Assembly: GCA_029938175.1 (NCBI GenBank)
Contig: JAPYON010000002.1
Span: forward strand, 13,681-51,459
From: Paracoccaceae bacterium
GTDB lineage: Bacteria; Pseudomonadota; Alphaproteobacteria; Rhodobacterales; Rhodobacteraceae
Direction: 5' to 3'
Length of the DNA stretch: 37,779 nucleotides
The notes beneath the pieces were generated by a model. It made no database searches, was not told the origin of the DNA, and saw nothing but the letters and a program-made list of their open reading frames with translations. Shown in pieces: positions 1 to 8,330 of this stretch (position 1 is the first letter of the stretch; each line of letters opens with the position of its first letter). The position numbers were made by a program, and so were the translations under genes.

Positions 1-148
1 GCTCTAAACTACCACCAGCCACGGAATACAGCATCAGAAAACCTATGGCGGAAACCGCCAACATCAACAAAAATAATGGCCAGTGGAAAAAGAATACTTT
101 TGAAAATCCAGTGGGGGTCTTGTTGTATCCCGAGTCATATACGCTCAT
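1..148 (-). CDS. rodA: Rod shape-determining protein RodA (SEDS peptidoglycan glycosyltransferase), N-terminal 49 codons only
   Basis: Reading the minus strand from the ATG at 148 gives 49 codons that run off the window edge. There is a short polar start, then a hydrophobic segment (about residues 19-41, HWPLFLLMLAVSAIGFLMLY) followed by SVAGGSLE, the first transmembrane helix and following loop typical of RodA. RodA is the SEDS glycosyltransferase that polymerises lipid II in the elongasome together with PBP2. The start overlaps the mrdA stop as ATGA, so the two are translationally coupled. The identification rests on the short N-terminus plus its position directly after mrdA; the rest of the gene lies outside the window. 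Confidence 0.88.
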   Translation of the reverse strand, partial: MSVYDSGYNKTPTGFSKVFFFHWPLFLLMLAVSAIGFLMLYSVAGGSLE

Positions 149-2094
149 AGATTATCCCCCCGTGGCGCCGGGGTGCTAACGTCTGTGCGAGCGGCCTCAC
201 GGGCACGTTCACGCTCGCCTCGAATGCGGTTCCATTCAGCGGCTGGATACGCCGACAGGGGCGGCACGTCGCCGTAAAGTGCCCGCATTATGATATCGCG
301 GGCGATTGGTGCCGCGACTGAAGAACCACCGCCACCATGTTCCACGACGACCGCCACCGCATAGCGCGGGTTGTCGTAGGGCGCATATCCAACGAACAGT
401 GCATGATCGCGGCGATCCCAGGGTAGATCCTCGTTTTTTATAATGCCAGACGCGCGTTCCTCGGTCTTGATATTTCGCACCTGCGATGTTCCGGTTTTTC
501 CTGCCATCAGTTTGGTCTTATCGGCAATCCGCGAGGCATATGCCGTGCCCTTCTTTTCATTCATGACAGCAAACATGCCTTTGCGAACCTGTTCAATATC
601 AACAGTCTTTATGTCCAGAGTGGCAGGCGTTTCACGAGGTTGAAGAATTCCGTCAACGGTTTTCACAAGTCGCGGAGAAACCGCTTTTCCCGAAGCAATT
701 CGGGACGTCATTACCGCTAGCTGTAAGGGCGAGGTCAATACGAACCCCTGCCCGATCCCCGAGTTCAACGTGTCTCCTTGTAACCATCCCTGATCGAACA
801 CGCGCTGTTTATACGCCTTGTTTGGTATCAAACCGCGTGAAATCGCCGGTAGCGGGATTTCAAACTTTTCGCCCAATCCAAATTGTTTGGCCTTGGCTGC
901 AATTGCCTCGATCCCCACACGCTTGGAAACTTCGTAATAATACACGTCGCAGGACTGCTTAAGGCTGTTAAGCATATCAACCTTGCCATGCCCGCCCCGC
1001 TTCCAGCAATGGAATCGACGTCCGCCCAACTCGTAATATCCCGGACAATGTATTGTCTCGTTAGGATCAATCACGCCTGCCTCGCGTGCAGCAAGGGCTA
1101 CAACCATTTTAAAAGTAGAACCGGGCGGATAGGCCCCCGAGACGGATTTATTCGACAATGGTCTAAATTCGTTGTCACGCAACCCATCCCAATCAGCTGT
1201 CGTAATCCCCAATACAAAAAGGTTTGGGTCAAAGCTGGGGGCAGATGCCATCGCTATGATGTCGCCATTCTGAACATCCATAACAATAGCAGAGGCGCTT
1301 TGCTCTCCCAGCCGTTCCATTGCATATTCTTGCAAGTTTGTATCCAGCGTTAACTGCACATTCTGCCCTGCGATTCCGGAATCACGCCCCAGCTCTCGCA
1401 TCACACGACCAATCGCGTTTACTTCGATCCGGCTGGTGCCCGCTGTCCCGCGCAATGTTTCTTCGATGTTACGTTCCACACCCGTCTTGCCGATGGGATA
1501 GCGCGGGATTTTAAACAGCGGGTCAGGATCTTCCATCCGCTCCAAATCGCTTTTGCTGACTGGTCCAACATAGCCGACAATATGTGCGAAAGTCTGGTTA
1601 AACGGATAATTTCGCGTCAATCCGACCTCTGGAATGACCCCGGGCAAGGCAGGCGCGTTAGACGAAACCAACGAGAATTCTTTCCACGTCAGATGCTCGG
1701 CAACGGTCACGGGGACAAAAGCGCTGCGTTGGAGCATGTCCTTGTCAATGTGGGCACGACGGGTTTCGCTTATGTGGATCAGCTCGGCCAATCGATCCAG
1801 AACCTCGGCCGCGTTACCAGCTTGTTCGCGGATTATAACGATACGAAAATTCTGTTTGTTCAACGCGATCAATACGCCGTTTCGATCGTATATCAACCCA
1901 CGTTCAGGTGCGAGAAGCCGGATATTAATGCGGTTCTCTTCTGCCAGAAAACGAAACTCGTCCGACTGATCGATTTGCAACTGACGCATCCGCCAGCCCA
2001 GTACACCAACAACGCCAAGCTGGACACCCATCCACAGCAAGCCTCGCCGCGTAATTCGGCGTTGACGTATCCTGCTGGTTCGGGTTGGTTGCAT
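145..2094 (-). CDS. mrdA: Penicillin-binding protein 2 (peptidoglycan D,D-transpeptidase of the elongasome)
   Basis: A 649-residue class B PBP with one N-terminal membrane anchor (about residues 18-36) and a periplasmic pedestal domain that includes the RGLIYDRNG element near residue 65. The C-terminal transpeptidase domain carries all three active-site motifs: STFK with the acyl-enzyme serine at about 326, SCD at about 381, and KTGT at about 533. The SxD form of the second motif is usual for PBP2, as opposed to SxN in PBP3. The protein cross-links lateral-wall peptidoglycan with RodA and MreBCD. Its start shares one base with the mreD stop (TAATG), and its stop overlaps the rodA start, so it sits inside a tightly coupled mre operon. 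Length is normal and nothing appears broken. Confidence 0.97.
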   Translation of the reverse strand: MQPTRTSRIRQRRITRRGLLWMGVQLGVVGVLGWRMRQLQIDQSDEFRFLAEENRINIRLLAPERGLIYDRNGVLIALNKQNFRIVIIREQAGNAAEVLDRLAELIHISETRRAHIDKDMLQRSAFVPVTVAEHLTWKEFSLVSSNAPALPGVIPEVGLTRNYPFNQTFAHIVGYVGPVSKSDLERMEDPDPLFKIPRYPIGKTGVERNIEETLRGTAGTSRIEVNAIGRVMRELGRDSGIAGQNVQLTLDTNLQEYAMERLGEQSASAIVMDVQNGDIIAMASAPSFDPNLFVLGITTADWDGLRDNEFRPLSNKSVSGAYPPGSTFKMVVALAAREAGVIDPNETIHCPGYYELGGRRFHCWKRGGHGKVDMLNSLKQSCDVYYYEVSKRVGIEAIAAKAKQFGLGEKFEIPLPAISRGLIPNKAYKQRVFDQGWLQGDTLNSGIGQGFVLTSPLQLAVMTSRIASGKAVSPRLVKTVDGILQPRETPATLDIKTVDIEQVRKGMFAVMNEKKGTAYASRIADKTKLMAGKTGTSQVRNIKTEERASGIIKNEDLPWDRRDHALFVGYAPYDNPRYAVAVVVEHGGGGSSVAAPIARDIIMRALYGDVPPLSAYPAAEWNRIRGERERAREAARTDVSTPAPRGDNL

Positions 2095-2636
2095 TACAGG
2101 GTATACGCTAACATGTTGGGGCTAATATTTTTTTTGCCGATCCTAACGCGCATCACCCAATGCAGCACCATCACGACAAGTGGATACGCGACCACGGTCC
2201 GAACCCAGTGCCAAATCACGCTGTATAGTCCGTAGACAGCGTCAAAAGACACAATCAACAACAGATTTTGCAGTATCAGCAACAATGCGAATAAGATGCT
2301 GACATACAGCCATTCCAACACAAACGGTATATCGCGAAAGGCACGCTCGCCGAAACGTAGCCCCTCCATACCGACAAATAGAACTAAGGCCCACAAGCCC
2401 ATCGGGCGCATCATTAACGCGTCCCCCAAAACTGCCAGAAACGCGATCAATATAATCGGGGCCGAAGCTGGTCGCCGGATGACCCACGCTGCAAAAAGGG
2501 CAAACATAACGTCTGGAAAGGCGATGCTGTTGGCTGCCAATCCCATCGGAATCAGCGGTAGTCCGATGGATACGAAACCAGCCAAGACGAACAACACCAG
2601 TTCCAGCCAGTGACGAGGTGTTGAGGGCACACTCAT
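2094..2636 (-). CDS. mreD: Rod shape-determining protein MreD
   Basis: A 180-residue, very hydrophobic protein with roughly five membrane segments, as expected for MreD, the integral membrane component linking MreC and MreB to the RodA/PBP2 synthase. Sequence similarity within the MreD family is always low, so the call leans on size, topology and its position between mreC and mrdA. The start overlaps the mreC stop as ATGA and the stop overlaps the mrdA start by one base. It is probably expressed only as part of this operon. Confidence 0.9.
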   Translation of the reverse strand: MSVPSTPRHWLELVLFVLAGFVSIGLPLIPMGLAANSIAFPDVMFALFAAWVIRRPASAPIILIAFLAVLGDALMMRPMGLWALVLFVGMEGLRFGERAFRDIPFVLEWLYVSILFALLLILQNLLLIVSFDAVYGLYSVIWHWVRTVVAYPLVVMVLHWVMRVRIGKKNISPNMLAYTL

Positions 2637-3505
2637 TCGGATGCGTCTTGCGCTATGCCGATAAGATCTCCTAGGCCGCCGATATTTTCCTGCGGCGTTA
2701 CCTTCAGCACCCGTATGAATTCGAGGTTTTCATAATCTGCCGCCAATCGCGCCCTAAACCGCCCCTCCGGATCAATCGCCACTTGTCCAATCAAGATATC
2801 CGACGGAAATACGCCACCATCTCCCGAGGTCATGACCCTGCTGCCTGCCTGCACTCCGGTTTTGGAATCCAGAAAATCAAGTGGTGGCACTATGCTGTTA
2901 TCACCACGCAGGATCGCACGACGACCGGACGGGATGATAGTCACCGGCACGTTAGAGCTTATATCTGATAGTAACAGTATCCGCGAGGCATTCTCGCCAA
3001 CGCCTGCAATTCGCCCAACCAGCCCCAACCCGTCAACCACAGCCGAGCCGTCCTGAACACCGTCTTGCCGCCCAATGTTAACCAACGCCGAATGGCTGAA
3101 TGGTCCACCGGAATCTGTCATCACCTCGCCCGTAATAAATGCACGCGTTGGATTCAGCTTTACGTTATTCAACGCCAACAATTGTGCGTTCTTTTGTTCC
3201 AGTTGCAAGGCAGCTTCGCGCCAACCTTTCATGCGTTGCAATTCGCGACGAAGCTCTTGATTTTGCTCGTATACTCGTGTGTAGGATTGAAAGTCAGAAA
3301 CCATCCGTGTCATGGATGTAACCGGCACCAACGCCCATTCAAAACTTGGAAAAAAGCGGTCAACCATCGCCATACGAATGCGTTCTGCGCGCGGATTATC
3401 GATGCGGGACAGCAAAAACAGGGCGACCAGAAGGAATAAAAGGATTCCGACTAGAAACCGACGCAGAATCTTCCACGACTTGGATAAAGATGTATCCCGC
3501 GCCAC
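2633..3505 (-). CDS. mreC: Rod shape-determining protein MreC
   Basis: A 290-residue protein with a short cytoplasmic start, one membrane helix (about residues 15-31, rich in L, F and V), then a coiled-coil stretch (about 70-112 with repeated E/Q/L/R heptads). A periplasmic beta domain follows, with the MreC-type segments DGSAVVDGLGLVGRI and GDGGVFPSDILIGQV. MreC dimerises through the coiled coil and activates PBP2. It lies 24 bases downstream of mreB and overlaps mreD. The C-terminus is short, without the long proline-rich tail of some alphaproteobacterial MreC proteins. Confidence 0.95.
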   Translation of the reverse strand: MARDTSLSKSWKILRRFLVGILLFLLVALFLLSRIDNPRAERIRMAMVDRFFPSFEWALVPVTSMTRMVSDFQSYTRVYEQNQELRRELQRMKGWREAALQLEQKNAQLLALNNVKLNPTRAFITGEVMTDSGGPFSHSALVNIGRQDGVQDGSAVVDGLGLVGRIAGVGENASRILLLSDISSNVPVTIIPSGRRAILRGDNSIVPPLDFLDSKTGVQAGSRVMTSGDGGVFPSDILIGQVAIDPEGRFRARLAADYENLEFIRVLKVTPQENIGGLGDLIGIAQDASE

Positions 3506-3529
3506 GTTCCGGTCACCCCCTCACCGAAT

Positions 3530-4585
<1,056 letters not shown>

Positions 4586-4590
4586 TCAAA

Positions 4591-4612
4591 GCGGCCCTAC
4601 CATGGGGGCCGC
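4591..4612 (-). terminator. Possible leuA transcription terminator upstream of mreB
   Basis: GCGGCCC and GGGCCGC arms form a 7-bp GC stem with an 8-base loop. On the minus strand the stem is followed by TTTGATTTCG, a weak U-rich run. It lies after leuA and before mreB, where an operon boundary is expected. The T-run is interrupted, so termination strength is uncertain. Confidence 0.4.
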
Positions 4613-4702
4613 ACTTTTCTCCTTTATACGATTTCAATGCAATCGCGGTAAAGGGGGGTGGTGTGTATAGTTGGTTCGATTTATGAAAGTTTAAGGTCGT
4701 CT

Positions 4703-4739
4703 GGCGAGATATTGCTCATGATTAGTGCAACCTCTCGCC
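4703..4739 (-). other. Long imperfect stem-loop just after leuA
   Basis: GGCGAGA at one end pairs with TCTCGCC at the other. A further inner TTGC/GCAA pairing is separated by a 2-base mismatch on each side and closes an 11-base loop. It begins 10 bases past the leuA stop codon. There is no U-tract after it on the minus strand, so a 3'-end stabiliser or Rho-linked 3' structure is as likely as an intrinsic terminator. Confidence 0.4.
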
Positions 4740-4749
4740 ACCGCGCATT

Positions 4750-6315
4750 TTATTCCAACATAGCCGGGGCGGTTTTTGCCCGCCGTACGATCAGCTTGTT
4801 GAGCGCGTTCACATAGGCTTTGGCCGAAGCAACAACCGTGTCTGTATCGGCGGATTGGCCGGTCACAATTTTGCCGCCCTCCTCCATACGAACAACGACG
4901 GTCGCTTGGGCGTCCGTGCCCTCGGTCACCGCTTGCACCTGATAAAGCCCCAATTTTGCATCGTGCGGGAACACCTGTTTGATCGCATTAAACGTTGCAT
5001 CCACAGGACCGTCGCCAGTGGCCTTAACCGAATGGATTTCGCCACCGACCTCCAAGGTCATATCTGCCGTTTGCGGCCCTTCGGTTCCACAAACCACACG
5101 CAGGGATTTCACCTGAATATGATCGTCCACCGATTTCGCGTCAGTATCCGTCATCAGCGCAATCAGATCGTCATCGAAGACTTCTTTCTTGCGATCCGCA
5201 AGTTCTTTGAACCGCACGAATACATCTTTCAACTGGTTGTCGCCCAGAGAATACCCCAGATTTTCCAGCTTCGAGCGTAGCGCCGCCCGTCCCGAATGCT
5301 TGCCCATAACGATCGAAGTTTCGCTTAGACCGATGTCCTCTGGGCGCATGATCTCGAACGTACCGGAATGCTTCAGCATCCCGTCCTGATGGATACCGCT
5401 TTCATGCGCAAATGCGTTCTTGCCGACGATGGCCTTGTTGAACTGCACAGGAAAACCGGAAACCGTTGCCACCAGACGCGAGGCCTGCATGATTTTCGTC
5501 GTATCTATATTATTATGATACGGCATAATGTCATGGCGTACTTTCATCGCCATTACGACTTCTTCCAGCGCGGTATTGCCCGCACGCTCGCCCAGACCGT
5601 TGATTGTGCATTCGATCTGACGCGCACCTGCTTCGACCGCCGCAAGCGAATTCGCCGTCGCCATGCCCAGATCATTGTGACAATGCGTGGCAATTATGAT
5701 ATCGTCCATGCCCGGCACACGTTCCAACAACATACGGATGATGTCCGCACTTTCGCGCGGGGCAGTGTAACCTACCGTATCCGGGATATTAATAGTCGTC
5801 GCACCCGCCTTGATCGCAATCTCGCAAACCCGCGCCAGATAGTCGTCCTCGGTGCGGGTTGCATCCATCGGCGACCACTGCACGTTGTCGCAAAAATTGC
5901 GCGCATAGGTGACTGTGTCGTGGATTTTTTGCGCCATGGTGTCCATATCCATCTGCACTTGAAATTCACGGTGCAGCGGGGATGTACCAATAAACGTGTG
6001 AATCCGTGGTCGTTTGGCGTTTTTTACAGCTTCCCAGCAGCGATCAATATCGCCGATACTTGCGCGCGCCAGACCGCAGATCACGGTATTGGGGGCGGCT
6101 TTGGAGATCTCGGTCACCGCCTCGAAGTCCCCTTCCGAAGCTATCGGAAAACCGGCCTCGATAATATCAACACCCATATCATCCAGAAGCGAGGCAATCT
6201 CGATCTTTTCGCTCAACGTCATTGTTGCACCCGGGCTTTGCTCGCCGTCGCGCAGAGTTGCGTCAAAGATAAGAACGCGGTTCTTATCTGATGGCATATT
6301 CGTTTTATCAATCAT
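4750..6315 (-). CDS. leuA: 2-isopropylmalate synthase
   Basis: A 521-residue LeuA, the first committed enzyme of leucine biosynthesis, condensing acetyl-CoA with 2-oxoisovalerate. The HMGL-like catalytic barrel starts with FDATLRDGEQSPG (Arg22, Asp23 and Glu25) and contains the metal-binding THCHNDLGMA motif near residue 209. A linker with GKHSGRAAL leads to the C-terminal LeuA dimer domain (about 390-505), the site of leucine feedback inhibition. The ATG is preceded by AAGGAA at good spacing. A leucine-rich leader peptide and hairpin lie just upstream, so expression is probably attenuated by leucine supply. It stands alone, without leuB/C/D. Confidence 0.97.
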   Translation of the reverse strand: MIDKTNMPSDKNRVLIFDATLRDGEQSPGATMTLSEKIEIASLLDDMGVDIIEAGFPIASEGDFEAVTEISKAAPNTVICGLARASIGDIDRCWEAVKNAKRPRIHTFIGTSPLHREFQVQMDMDTMAQKIHDTVTYARNFCDNVQWSPMDATRTEDDYLARVCEIAIKAGATTINIPDTVGYTAPRESADIIRMLLERVPGMDDIIIATHCHNDLGMATANSLAAVEAGARQIECTINGLGERAGNTALEEVVMAMKVRHDIMPYHNNIDTTKIMQASRLVATVSGFPVQFNKAIVGKNAFAHESGIHQDGMLKHSGTFEIMRPEDIGLSETSIVMGKHSGRAALRSKLENLGYSLGDNQLKDVFVRFKELADRKKEVFDDDLIALMTDTDAKSVDDHIQVKSLRVVCGTEGPQTADMTLEVGGEIHSVKATGDGPVDATFNAIKQVFPHDAKLGLYQVQAVTEGTDAQATVVVRMEEGGKIVTGQSADTDTVVASAKAYVNALNKLIVRRAKTAPAMLE

Positions 6316-6360
6316 TTTAAGAGTTCCTTAGCATGTCGTATGATATGGCGCGTTAGTTCT

Positions 6361-6400
6361 CCTCTGAGCGCGCGCGCCGTTATCCCGGCTCGCTCAGAGG
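6361..6400 (-). promoter_or_regulatory. Candidate leucine attenuator hairpin upstream of leuA
   Basis: A perfect 10-bp inverted repeat, CCTCTGAGCG / CGCTCAGAGG, encloses 20 bases that can form a further GCCG/CGGC stem. The left arm contains the last Leu codon and the stop codon of the leader peptide at 6394-6483. The right arm continues as GAGGAG, which could instead pair with the CTCCTC of the Leu codon run, giving two mutually exclusive folds. That is the logic of translation-coupled attenuation. The stem has no clean U-run after it, so whether it terminates transcription directly is unclear. Confidence 0.6.
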
Positions 6401-6483
6401 CTGCTAAGTAGGAGGAGGAGCGCAATAAGACCCGCCGCAGGTGCAGCAGTCGATTTCATAAAATTATGTGCGTTCATACTCAT
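6394..6483 (-). CDS. Putative leucine leader peptide (LeuL-like), 29 residues
   Basis: Starting at the ATG at 6483, the minus strand encodes 29 residues beginning MSMNAHNFMKS and ending LIALLLLLSSL. Seven of the last eleven residues are leucine, including a run of five consecutive Leu codons (CTC CTC CTC CTA CTT) directly before a hairpin. It is followed 78 bases later by leuA. This is the arrangement of ribosome-stalling leader peptides that sense charged tRNA-Leu. No Shine-Dalgarno is evident, but a TATAGT -10-like box at 6491-6496 would place the transcript start at or next to the ATG, so leaderless translation is possible. A matching -35 box was not convincing. The coding call is inferred from composition and context. 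Confidence 0.6.
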   Translation of the reverse strand: MSMNAHNFMKSTAAPAAGLIALLLLLSSL

Positions 6484-6682
6484 GGGCTGCACTATACGTT
6501 CGAAACAGGAAAGATAAAGTGTGTTTTTTAGAAATTTAGGGTAAATCAAGGCTGTGACAAAATGTAGCTATTTTGAGTTATACCCTTGATGCATGGCAGG
6601 TATGCATTAAATGCACTTCTGGTACATAGAAAAAGTGGCATATTGCACTGCACACTCAATAACGAGAAGAGAGGGACGGCGT

Positions 6683-6988
6683 ATGTTCGATTACGTTGAC
6701 TCAACGGCTTTTGCCAACGACCAAGGCGCTCGCGCCCAGAAACTGTTCGCAGCAGTTGTTCTGGCGGCCCTTGACGATGCAATCGCCGATGATAAGAAAT
6801 ATGGCAATGGCTCCGAAGTCATCGCCCGCTGGGCACGTTCCCGAGACGGTCGCGAGGTACTTATGTGCGCGGGCATTGACCCGAACGAACGCTGTGTCAA
6901 AGGCATGATGGATTTTGTCGGCCGCGGTGTTCGAACATCAGTCGCACTGTCACGCGAAGAAAGTGAACGCCAAGCCGCAGCGGCTTGA
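6683..6988 (+). CDS. Small conserved alphaproteobacterial protein, DUF6280-like
   Basis: 101 residues starting MFDYVDSTAFANDQGARAQK, with an alanine-rich helix, a DDKKYGNG turn and a charged end (SREESERQAAAA). I recognise it as a short conserved Rhodobacteraceae protein of the DUF6280 type; no function is known to me. It is soluble, without signal peptide or membrane helix. The ATG follows GAGGGA at good spacing; a longer in-frame start at 6611 is less likely because it lacks a ribosome site. It is a single-gene unit ended by the hairpin at 7009-7036. A weak GTGACA (6554) / TTATAC (6578) pair with an 18-base spacer could be its promoter. Confidence 0.8.
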   Translation: MFDYVDSTAFANDQGARAQKLFAAVVLAALDDAIADDKKYGNGSEVIARWARSRDGREVLMCAGIDPNERCVKGMMDFVGRGVRTSVALSREESERQAAAA

Positions 6989-7008
6989 TTTTTATACATA
7001 ATTTAAAG

Positions 7009-7036
7009 AAACGGGCTTTATTAGGCCCGTTTTTTT
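7009..7036. terminator. Intrinsic terminator, probably bidirectional
   Basis: AAACGGGC-type and GCCCGTTT arms form an 8-bp stem (7009-7016 with 7025-7032) followed on the plus strand by a run of seven Ts. On the minus strand the same stem is followed by TTCTTTAAATT, so it can also end the lipoprotein gene that reads in from the other side. The T-run overlaps the stop codon of that gene (7035-7037). Confidence 0.85.
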
Positions 7037-7340
7037 ATGCCTGGACGGAACATGAAACCCGCGCATCACTCACCGCTTGATCTCCGCTAACCGACCCAGA
7101 AACGACGCTGTATCCGCTGGCCTTTTCAATTGCCCAAACCGCACCTGTAACAATGCTTTCCAATTTCGGCAACAGCGCAAAATTCAACCGGATAGCTCGC
7201 GCGTGATCCTCTGAAATGTATACATCAAACACAGATCCTTCGACTTCAACCCGCATTGGATTGACGTGGCGATAGCTGCTTCCGGCCGAGGAACAGGCAG
7301 CCAAAACAATCAACATAAACGTTAAAAGAGAGAATCGCAT
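7035..7340 (-). CDS. Small putative lipoprotein, function unknown
   Basis: 101 residues from the ATG at 7340. The start MRFSLLTFMLIVLAACSS is a clear lipoprotein signal with lipobox LAAC, so the mature protein should begin at the cysteine near residue 16. A longer reading from a TTG at 7397 would bury the signal, so I prefer the ATG. The remaining ~85 residues have no motif that I recognise; there are a DVYIS segment and a C-terminal cysteine (SCSVQA). It lies 66 bases downstream of another lipoprotein gene on the same strand, so the two may be co-transcribed and act at the same membrane. Confidence 0.7.
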   Translation of the reverse strand: MRFSLLTFMLIVLAACSSAGSSYRHVNPMRVEVEGSVFDVYISEDHARAIRLNFALLPKLESIVTGAVWAIEKASGYSVVSGSVSGDQAVSDARVSCSVQA

Positions 7341-7406
7341 GGGTGACTCGCGGATCAAAAAACCCACGATTGCCGTAAAATGGCTAACAAAAAGCAAACT
7401 TTTTAG

Positions 7407-8000
7407 TCACCCATGAAAATTTTGACCTTCATCTTCCTCATAAACATAGGTCGTTGTCACTCCGGGTATCTCACCGAAACGGGTCATAATTTTACCGGGG
7501 AAGTAGGTCGTGGGAATATTGGAAAACATCGGCAGGCCGTTCAATACCGACGAAGCAGATATCCCGCAGCGCAGCTTTGCGGTCTCACCTTGCGCGACCG
7601 ACCTTTGAAAAACCAGCTCAGCAATTTCGGGGGAAACTTCGACTGTCTGCACCACAACATAATAGCCGCGCCGCGCGTGGTAGGATTTGTAATACTCCAC
7701 CATTGCCGGATGCATCCCGTAGTTAACATCCCGTGCATTCGGACTGGTCGAATGCCGGAACGTCCCCGCCGGATCATACAAAACCTGCTGCGCTGCGTTG
7801 ATTAGTATCCCTGTATGCTCACTAAAATCACCGCCTTCCTTGACCATGGTCAGCAGCGTGATCGACGCGGGCAACGGGCTTGTATATGCCGCCGCAGTGA
7901 TTTCCATTGGCGAGGCAACCGGCGCATACTGCTCTTCTCCTTCGCAGCCCATAAGGACAACCAATGCCAGAATTGAAAAGTATGTATGTAATTTGGACAC
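7407..8000 (-). CDS. Putative lipoprotein resembling permuted papain-like (YiiX/NlpC-P60 type) amidases
   Basis: 197 residues with a lipoprotein signal ending LVVLMGC (Cys19). The body has a His62 in EHTGILIN, followed by a strand LYDPAGTF, and much later Cys145 in LRCGISASSVLNGL, then a P-x-Y-F-P segment. A His in an early strand and a Cys at the start of a later helix is the order seen in circularly permuted papain-fold proteins (YiiX, LRAT-like), so a periplasmic amidase or peptidase is possible. This is fold-level inference from motif order, not a recognised family. It is followed by a second small lipoprotein gene. Confidence 0.6.
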   Translation of the reverse strand: MSKLHTYFSILALVVLMGCEGEEQYAPVASPMEITAAAYTSPLPASITLLTMVKEGGDFSEHTGILINAAQQVLYDPAGTFRHSTSPNARDVNYGMHPAMVEYYKSYHARRGYYVVVQTVEVSPEIAELVFQRSVAQGETAKLRCGISASSVLNGLPMFSNIPTTYFPGKIMTRFGEIPGVTTTYVYEEDEGQNFHG

Positions 8001-8060
8001 TGCCAGCTCCAGCTAATATTATCGGCGCAGATTAGAGAAAAATACGGTCATGAAAAGCAC

Positions 8061-8087
8061 AAAAAGAAAAGGCGCCCCGAAGGCGCC
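8061..8087 (-). terminator. Intrinsic terminator of the cytochrome oxidase subunit IV gene
   Basis: GGCGCC-TTCGG-GGCGCC forms a 6-bp GC stem with a tight 5-base loop, followed on the minus strand by TTTTCTTTTT. It starts 25 bases after the stop codon of the small gene at 8113-8247. Confidence 0.85.
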
Positions 8088-8112
8088 AAATCATCACGTA
8101 TATTTTATCGTA

Positions 8113-8247
8113 TCAGGTGCTGGTAATCGCCAGAAACACCAAAACACCGATGCAAATAATTCCGGTCCAAGTACCGAGTTTCAAAAATCCTCCGTAGGTT
8201 TTTTCCTGGACTTGAACGTCCATGGAACCGTGTTCGTGATCAGACAT
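8113..8247 (-). CDS. aa3-type cytochrome c oxidase subunit IV
   Basis: A 44-residue gene easily missed because of its size. The protein starts MSDHEHGSMDVQVQEKTYGG and continues into one membrane helix (about residues 24-42, LGTWTGIICIGVLVFLAI). The acidic/His start, the D-V-Q-E-K-T-Y-x-G-F segment and the single helix match the bacterial aa3-type oxidase subunit IV family, a small accessory subunit on the periphery of the oxidase. The ATG is preceded by AGGGAG at 8-base spacing. It stands alone with its own terminator, away from the other oxidase genes, which is common for this subunit. Confidence 0.88.
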   Translation of the reverse strand: MSDHEHGSMDVQVQEKTYGGFLKLGTWTGIICIGVLVFLAITST

Positions 8248-8330
8248 GATAAGCTCCCTCATTTAGATTTTTCAAGCTTTGCCATGAAACCGAATGGAAT
8301 GAAAGCTCGATTACCTGCGGCCCTTCGTCC

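Noticed and set aside
5368-6291. 307-codon open frame on the plus strand opposite leuA
   Set aside because: It is antisense to a well-conserved gene, is rich in Arg/His/Cys in the manner of a shadow frame, and has no recognisable domain.
6610-6680. sigma-54-like TGGCAT-ATTGCA before the DUF6280-like gene
   Set aside because: The spacing between the two half-elements is several bases too short for a -24/-12 promoter.
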